Source: Mesorhizobium sp. RMAD-H1 (GTDB lineage Bacteria > Pseudomonadota > Alphaproteobacteria > Rhizobiales > Rhizobiaceae). From it: 64,000 nucleotides of DNA. The notes below the pieces were generated by a model. That model had not been told where the DNA came from and did not search any database. It was given only the letters and a program-made list of their open reading frames with translations. This document shows, piece by piece, positions 59,450-64,000 of the stretch; the stretch's first letter is position 1; each line of letters begins with the position of its first letter. The DNA lies in the NCBI RefSeq assembly GCF_014191375.1, contig NZ_JACHWN010000003.1, positions 1 to 64,000 of the forward strand, in the 5' to 3' direction. The position numbers and the translations under genes are program-made.

Positions 59450-60808
59450 ATGCCGAAAGAGCCTTTCACGGTTGTCGGGACCGCATTCCACACGCCGGAG
59501 CGCGGCCAATTCGAGATCCTTGAAAACCATCTGTTCGGCGTTGACAGGCAGGGGCGGATTTCCGACCTCCTTCCGCCCGACCACCCTGATTTCGAGGCGA
59601 GGAAAAAGGCGGCCGCAGCGGCGGGCCAACTCGTGGAGCTCGCCGATGGGCAGTTCCTCATGCCCGGCCTTGTAGACCTCCACATCCATGCGCCGCAATG
59701 GCCGCAGATGGGAAAGGCGCTGGATGTTCCGCTGGAGGTCTGGCTGCAGAAATATACGTTCCCGCTGGAGGCGAAGTTCGCCGATGTGGAATTCGCGCGG
59801 GAGGTCTATGGCGAACTGGTGGACGGCCTGCTCGCCAACGGCACCACCACGGCCCTCTATTTCGCGACCGTCCACGGACCGGCGACACTGGCGCTCGCTG
59901 AAATCTGCCGGGAAAAGGGACAGCGCGCCCTGGTCGGCAAGGTGGTGATGGATGATCCGGAGCAATGCCCGGACTACTACCGCGATCCGGATGCCGAGAG
60001 CGCGGTGCAGGAGACGAGGCTGTTCATCGAGGCGGTCCGCGCCATGGATGGCGGCGAAAGGCCGCTCGTGATGCCGGTGATCACGCCGCGCTTCATCCCG
60101 AGTTGCACGGATGCGGCGTTGGAGGGCCTGGGCGCGCTTGCCCGCGAATATGGCTGCCACGTGCAGACCCATTGTTCCGAAAGCGATTGGGAGAAGGATT
60201 ACGTGGAGGCACGCTTCGGCGAGAGCGATGCCGCGAGCCTGGACCGCTTCGGCCTCCTGACGCGCAACACCATATTGGCGCACTCCAACTTCATCGGCGA
60301 AGAGGATATGGACCTCATTCAGGAAAGAGGGGCGGGCGTGGCGCACTGCCCGCTTTCCAACCTGTTCTTCGCCAATGCCGTCTTCCCGCTGCGCAAGGCG
60401 CTGGACCGGCATATGCATGTCGGTCTGGGGACGGATATATCGGGAGGTTACAGCCCATCGCTGTTCGATGGCTGCCGCCACGCGATTTCGGCGTCGAAAG
60501 CGCTGCACGGTGGCGTCCATGCCGGGCTCGCGCCGGCGGAACGCGGGGCACCGGGAGAGGCGATCACGCATCGCGAAGCGTTCTGGCTCGCCACGGCCGG
60601 CGGCGCCGAAGCGCTGGACATCCCGACCGGCAGTTTCAGGCCGGGTCATGAGTTCGACGCGCTTCTCATCAAGACGAAAGCCGCGCATTCCAACATCTAT
60701 CTACACAGGGGCGACAGCCTCGAAGATCTTTTCGAGAAGATCGTGCTCAATGCCACACGGGCCAATATCGGGATGGTCTGGGTGAGCGGCCGAAAGGTCG
60801 TGGGATAG
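59450..60808 (+). CDS. guaD: guanine deaminase
   Basis: 452 residues with AGGAGCAGCC before the ATG. Amidohydrolase superfamily. The metal site is HIHAPQWPQ near residue 81, His in HVQTHCSESDWEKDY near 240, His in ILAHSNFIGEED near 279, and Asp in VGLGTDISGGYSPS near 330. HIHAPQ and GTDI-GG-SPS are the guanine deaminase signatures that separate it from chlorohydrolases. It converts guanine to xanthine in the cytoplasm. The divergent purine permease supports salvage or use of guanine as a nitrogen source. No guanine riboswitch seen in the gap. Confidence 0.92.
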   Translation: MPKEPFTVVGTAFHTPERGQFEILENHLFGVDRQGRISDLLPPDHPDFEARKKAAAAAGQLVELADGQFLMPGLVDLHIHAPQWPQMGKALDVPLEVWLQKYTFPLEAKFADVEFAREVYGELVDGLLANGTTTALYFATVHGPATLALAEICREKGQRALVGKVVMDDPEQCPDYYRDPDAESAVQETRLFIEAVRAMDGGERPLVMPVITPRFIPSCTDAALEGLGALAREYGCHVQTHCSESDWEKDYVEARFGESDAASLDRFGLLTRNTILAHSNFIGEEDMDLIQERGAGVAHCPLSNLFFANAVFPLRKALDRHMHVGLGTDISGGYSPSLFDGCRHAISASKALHGGVHAGLAPAERGAPGEAITHREAFWLATAGGAEALDIPTGSFRPGHEFDALLIKTKAAHSNIYLHRGDSLEDLFEKIVLNATRANIGMVWVSGRKVVG

Positions 60809-60828
60809 ATCGTCGGCCTGTCCGATCG

Positions 60829-61266
60829 TCAGGCCGCTTCGATGTCGGTTTGCGAAAAATCGCGGCCTTTGAAGAGGAGCGGAAGGCGATATTCCTTGGC
60901 GCAGGCATATGCGAAGCAGTCTCCGAAATTCAGACGTGCGGGATGGCCGACGAAGCAACCGAAGTTCCGCGCCGCTTCAATCGCCTTGCGATGGATCGAG
61001 CCGCTCAGCGCCATCTCGCGAGCGCCGATCGTTTCCAGAAATTGTCCAACGTCCTCTTGCGCCTGATCGATGAAGTCGGCGGGGACAGGGGCCTGATCTC
61101 CATTTTGCGAAATGGAGATGATCCTCGCCAGGCTGATGACTGCCTCGAAGACCGAGAGTGACGAATAAACGATCGGTTTATTCGCGTTTTCAATTTTGGC
61201 GATGAGATATCCGGCGTCATCTTCGCCGGTCAGGATTGCAACGATTGCCGACGCATCCAGGAACAT
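60829..61266 (-). CDS. vapC: VapC-type PIN-domain toxin
   Basis: 145 residues from the ATG at 61266, overlapping the VapB stop. PIN-domain acidic residues are Asp in MFLDASAIVAILTGEDD (residue 4), Glu in YSSLSVFEAVISL, and two Asp/Asn-region acids in LNFGDCFAYACAKEY near residue 113, then LLFKGRDFSQTDI. Such proteins cleave tRNA or rRNA. Its mate VapB precedes it with translational coupling. Intact by length. Confidence 0.92.
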   Translation of the reverse strand: MFLDASAIVAILTGEDDAGYLIAKIENANKPIVYSSLSVFEAVISLARIISISQNGDQAPVPADFIDQAQEDVGQFLETIGAREMALSGSIHRKAIEAARNFGCFVGHPARLNFGDCFAYACAKEYRLPLLFKGRDFSQTDIEAA

Positions 61267-61511
61267 CAGATTTCCCACATGTCATCGGTAAATTTCTTCA
61301 TGTCGAAATCGGCTTTGTTCGGCCCCATGCGGTTTCGCACCTTATCTTGGAGCTCCTTCACGCGTTCCTTGAGCGGTATGGCCGCCTGTGCCCGCGCCAG
61401 TTCGTTCTGCAAAGCACGCCTGACGGCTTCGGTCTTGTTGGGAGCTTTTGTCAGTTGCTGGATCTTTCTTGCCAGCGTATCGACATCATCGTCACGAATG
61501 TAGAGAGGCAT
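61266..61511 (-). CDS. vapB: VapB-type antitoxin
   Basis: 81 residues. N-terminal MPLYIRDDDVDTLARKIQQL and TKAPNKTEAVRRALQNELAR are the DNA-binding part of Rhizobium-type VapB (PSK-type 'transcription factor'). The C-terminal tail ..KKFTDDMWEI should contact VapC. Upstream repeats at 61546-61567 fit an autoregulatory operator. Confidence 0.9.
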   Translation of the reverse strand: MPLYIRDDDVDTLARKIQQLTKAPNKTEAVRRALQNELARAQAAIPLKERVKELQDKVRNRMGPNKADFDMKKFTDDMWEI

Positions 61512-61545
61512 GGCTTCTTTCCAGCATATTCACACTAAAATATTT

Positions 61546-61567
61546 GAATATACTAGATGGAATATAC
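61546..61567. promoter_or_regulatory. vapBC operator candidate
   Basis: GAATATAC at 61546-61553 is repeated at 61560-61567, a 14-base period in an AT-rich promoter 35-56 bases before vapB. Confidence 0.5.
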
Positions 61568-61733
61568 ATTGCTTGCAAGGCTGAACATCCCGCAGCCAAA
61601 TGCGCCTGGACCATTCTGTTAGGAGAAAGGTACGCCCTGCTCTGACGCAGTGTTTTCCATTGCCGTTGCGGCTTCCGTTTTGGTTATGCGCAGGAAAAGG
61701 AACGGGGGAGCTCATCTCTATCGAAAATCACGG

Positions 61734-61761
61734 AAAAGGCCGGCGCAAGCGCCGGCCTTTT
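61734..61761. terminator. bidirectional terminator
   Basis: AAAAGGCCGGCGC-AA-GCGCCGGCCTTTT is a near-perfect GC stem with an A-run before and T-run after, so it works on both strands. Lies 31-58 bases past the DUF475 stop. The rest of 61568-61791 has no gene. Confidence 0.9.
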
Positions 61762-61791
61762 CCGATTTGATCGCGGCTTGTCTGCTTCAGG

Positions 61792-62859
61792 CTATGCCTC
61801 AGCGCGCAGGCGCTCGGCGTCGGCTGCCCCGGCATCGCCTTGCCGCCGGTTGTGGCGGATAGACGACCAGAGCGAGATGCCGATCAGGCTCGCGCCGCCA
61901 AGGCCGGTGATGACTTCCGGAATGTGGATCAGGGTCTGGAAGTACATGACCACCGAAAGGATCAGGATTGCATAGAACGCGCCATGTTCTAGGTAGCGGT
62001 ATTGGCTGAGCGTGCCCTTTTCCACCAGCATGATCGTCATCGAGCGCACATACATGGCGCCGATGCCGAGGCCGATCGCGATGATGAAGAGGTTCTGCGT
62101 CAGTGCGAAGGCGCCGATGACGCCATCGAAGGAGAAGCTGGCATCGAGCACCTCCAGATAGAGGAAGGCACCCAGGCCGCCCTTTGCCGCCGCGCTCATC
62201 GTTTCCTGCGAGGCATCGAGCAGTCCGCCGATGATCTCCACGAGGAGGAAGGTCAGCAGGCCATAGATGCCGGAGTAGACGAAGGTGTGGGCTTCCTCCG
62301 GTGGAAGCAGCATCGAGAAGCCGAAGATGAGGGAAAGAACGAAAGCGACCTCGATGCCCTTGATGGTCGCAAACCGCGCCATCTTGCTCTCCAGCCACTG
62401 GATCCAGTGCACGTCCTTCTCGTGATCGAAGAAATAGCTGAGGCCGACCATCATCAGGAAGGTGCCGCCGAAGGCTGCGATCGGCAAATGCGCCTCATGC
62501 ATGATGCGGGCATATTCTTCGGGCTTCGAGGCAGCCAGAACAATTGCTTCGATCGGGCCGATATGGGCGGCGATGACCACGATCAGCAGGGGAAAGACGA
62601 TACGCATGCCGAAAACGGCGATCAGGATGCCCCACGTCAGGAAGCGACGCTGCCAGACGGGGGTCATGTCCTTGAGCTTGTTGGCATTGACGATGGCGTT
62701 ATCAAAGGACAGCGAGATTTCGAGCACCGCGAGCACGGTGCAGATGAAAAAGACGGTCGCCATGCCGCCGAGCGTGCCGGTCGACTGCCATCCGAGCCAG
62801 GCGCCGAGCGCCAGGCCGACCGCCGTGACGATGAAAGGCCATTTGAAATAGTTGATCAT
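61792..62859 (-). CDS. DUF475/TerC-like integral membrane protein
   Basis: 355 residues from the ATG at 62859, with AAGGAGG ideally placed; the frame extends 29 codons upstream. About nine membrane segments. DUF475 text is AVLEISLSFDNAIVNANKLK near residue 48 and LEVLDASFSFDGVIGAFALT near 237. Each has the acidic F-D-x-A/G-I/V motif shared with TerC/Alx, where it binds metal. Relatives of TerC are linked to manganese export. A long structured 5' leader and a hairpin enclosing the ribosome site suggest translational control. Monocistronic with a terminator downstream. Confidence 0.88.
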   Translation of the reverse strand: MINYFKWPFIVTAVGLALGAWLGWQSTGTLGGMATVFFICTVLAVLEISLSFDNAIVNANKLKDMTPVWQRRFLTWGILIAVFGMRIVFPLLIVVIAAHIGPIEAIVLAASKPEEYARIMHEAHLPIAAFGGTFLMMVGLSYFFDHEKDVHWIQWLESKMARFATIKGIEVAFVLSLIFGFSMLLPPEEAHTFVYSGIYGLLTFLLVEIIGGLLDASQETMSAAAKGGLGAFLYLEVLDASFSFDGVIGAFALTQNLFIIAIGLGIGAMYVRSMTIMLVEKGTLSQYRYLEHGAFYAILILSVVMYFQTLIHIPEVITGLGGASLIGISLWSSIRHNRRQGDAGAADAERLRAEA

Positions 62860-62865
62860 TGGTTC

Positions 62866-62885
62866 GCCTCCTTCGAAAGGGAGGC
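62866..62885 (-). promoter_or_regulatory. hairpin enclosing the DUF475 ribosome-binding site
   Basis: On the minus strand GCCTCC and GGAGGC pair around CTTTCGAA, and the AAGGAGG site is inside the right arm. Seven bases before the ATG. Such a hairpin would block translation unless opened by another structure. Confidence 0.7.
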
Positions 62886-63000
62886 AATGGTTTCGATGTG
62901 GAAATATGGTTCCACAGGGAGAATGCACGCGACCGGAAGGGCGCATGCATGAGGCATGAGATCAGTTTTCATGAGTTGATCAATCCGCCGGCTTGATTTG

Positions 63001-63119
63001 CTGGCGGTACCGACATCACGAGAGCGCCGTAAACTCTCGCCAGAGGGGCCCGGCACCAATGCTCCTCCCGCAGTCCGAGGTCTGTCGCGGGAGCGCCTTT
63101 TACTTAGCAGTGCCGGGCC
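63001..63119 (-). ncRNA. structured 5' leader of the DUF475 gene, candidate cis-regulatory RNA
   Basis: Transcribed leftward. First domain: perfect arms GGCCCGGCAC/GTGCCGGGCC (63110-63119 with 63047-63056) enclose a second perfect stem CTCCCGC/GCGGGAG (63087-63093 with 63065-63071). Second domain: GAGAG/CTCTC inside CTGGCG/CGCCAG (63001-63043). About 260 bases from first stem to start codon, no gene between. It lacks the conserved loops of yybP-ykoY that I know, so no family is assigned. Confidence 0.6.
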
Positions 63120-63338
63120 GAACGTCAAGAGGCACTGCTGAAAGTTACCGTTTCCCCGACAAGCCATGTCGTTCGGACTGCCTTAATATGCAAATGTCTG
63201 ATCAAATAGAGCAGCCGCCAGCGGGCACGCACCGAAATTTTTCCGATAAGCGTGTCGGCTTTGAAGCGGCTTGTTCGTCTTGCAGGAGAACAGCACCCTG
63301 TGGTGCCGGCGCAATCAAACTTGCCAGGAGGTGTTCCC

Positions 63339-64000
63339 ATGTTGCATGCACAAAGCCAAAGCCCCTATCGCTGGGTGATCGTCGCGGCGGGCGGCCTTCT
63401 GGGCTGCGTCGCGATCGGCGCCATGTTCTCGCTGCCGGTCTTTCTCCTGCCGATCTCCCGCGACACCGGGTGGTCGGTTACCGGCGTGTCCAGCGCCATG
63501 ACGATCGGCTTTCTCGCACTGGCACTGGCAAGCATGATCTGGGGCACGCTGTCGGACCGCTGGGGGCCGCGTCCGGTGGTGTTGATCGGCTCGGCTGTCC
63601 TGGCGGTCTCCCTGGCTCTGGCAAGCCGGGCGACATCCCTCATCGAGTTCCAGCTCGTCTTCGGCCTTGCCGTCGGAGGTGCGACCGCGGCGATCTTCGC
63701 GCCGATGATGGCCTGCGTCACGGGCTGGTTCGAAACCCATCGCAGCCTTGCCGTATCGCTCGTATCGGCCGGTATGGGAATGGCGCCGATGACGATGTCG
63801 CCGCTCGCCGCATGGCTCGTCTCGATCTACGACTGGAGAACGTCGCTCCTCATCATCGCCGCTCTTGCAGCGGCCATCATGATCCCGGCCGCACTTCTGG
63901 TCCGTCGCCCGCCAGCTCTCGACGCTTCGAGCGGCATGGCTGCTTCAGGCGGAGAGCCGCAATCCGGCATCTCCGTGAAGCAGGCGATCCGTTCGCCCCA
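63339..64000 (+). CDS. MFS transporter, 5' part (runs off the window)
   Basis: Open from the ATG at 63339 (CCAGGAGGTG upstream) to the last base, 220 codons with no stop. Membrane segments begin RWVIVAAGGLLGCVAIGAMF. The signature loop 2-3 is GTLSDRWGPRPVVLIGSAVL near residue 68. ACVTGWFETHRSLAVSLVSA then GMGMAPMTMSPLAAWLV resembles the oxalate/formate-antiporter and monocarboxylate-like branch. The second half lies outside the window. Substrate unknown. Confidence 0.88.
   Translation, partial: MLHAQSQSPYRWVIVAAGGLLGCVAIGAMFSLPVFLLPISRDTGWSVTGVSSAMTIGFLALALASMIWGTLSDRWGPRPVVLIGSAVLAVSLALASRATSLIEFQLVFGLAVGGATAAIFAPMMACVTGWFETHRSLAVSLVSAGMGMAPMTMSPLAAWLVSIYDWRTSLLIIAALAAAIMIPAALLVRRPPALDASSGMAASGGEPQSGISVKQAIRSP

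Noticed and set aside
60814-60836. CGGCCTG/CAGGCCG hairpin after guanine deaminase as a terminator
   Set aside because: The stem is only 7 base pairs, has no T-run and overlaps the end of vapC; too weak to annotate.
63001-63119. yybP-ykoY manganese riboswitch
   Set aside because: The conserved loop sequences I know for this class are not visible, so only a structured leader is claimed.

Overview
The window looks like a chromosomal or large-replicon accessory segment from an alphaproteobacterium of the order Hyphomicrobiales (Rhizobiales). The basis is GC-rich codon use, Rhizobium-type gene families, two TGA-N9-TCA boxes of the kind bound by the rhizobial iron regulator RirA, and a divergent zur/znuCBA locus. 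Much of the left half is a patchwork of short operons, gene relics and insertion-sequence scars. The right half is dense and intact.

Layout. 0-7 kb: a hydrolase, Lrp and HxlR regulators, an oxidoreductase, a PLP dehydratase and two glutathione-transferase-like genes, with relics of AraC, Lrp and NmrA-like genes. 7.1-17.7 kb: a metal island with a TonB-dependent receptor, a signal-peptide-bearing and membrane-anchored CobN-like chelatase, an ExbB-like protein and a DUF2149 protein (the layout of the Bacteroidetes hmu haem-release system), a decayed CobW/COG0523 gene, then zur and znuCBA. Similar palindromes precede both the receptor and znuC, so I infer zinc control of both. 18-35.7 kb: a methyltransferase, a PAS/HWE histidine kinase with its receiver protein, IS3 relics, a TetR-amine oxidase pair, a GntR-TRAP-aldolase operon, an AAC(3)-IV-like acetyltransferase, a resolvase relic and a PemK/Phd-type toxin-antitoxin pair. 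Two inverted copies of a 0.32 kb repeat bracket most of this stretch, and each carries a small protein gene that appears to be under purifying selection.

35.9-42.1 kb: a second GntR-controlled TRAP operon with an altronate-dehydratase-family enzyme and a LgoD-like zinc dehydrogenase, probably for a hexonate. 42.9-53.4 kb: a complete siderophore locus. It has a ParB/SbnI-like serine kinase, an SbnH-like decarboxylase, an SbnA-like synthase, an opine dehydrogenase, a single IucA/IucC-type synthetase, an MFS exporter, a periplasmic binding protein and a TonB-dependent receptor, flanked on both sides by RirA-type boxes. The enzyme set fits, step by step, the chemistry of rhizobactin, the ethylenediamine-lysine-malate opine siderophore of Rhizobium meliloti DM4.

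53.5-64 kb: a MarR-FUSC-DUF1656-HlyD efflux operon, a DUF2380 protein, a purine permease divergent from guanine deaminase, a VapBC pair, a DUF475/TerC-like membrane protein with a long structured leader and a hairpin over its ribosome-binding site, and the start of an MFS transporter that runs off the window.
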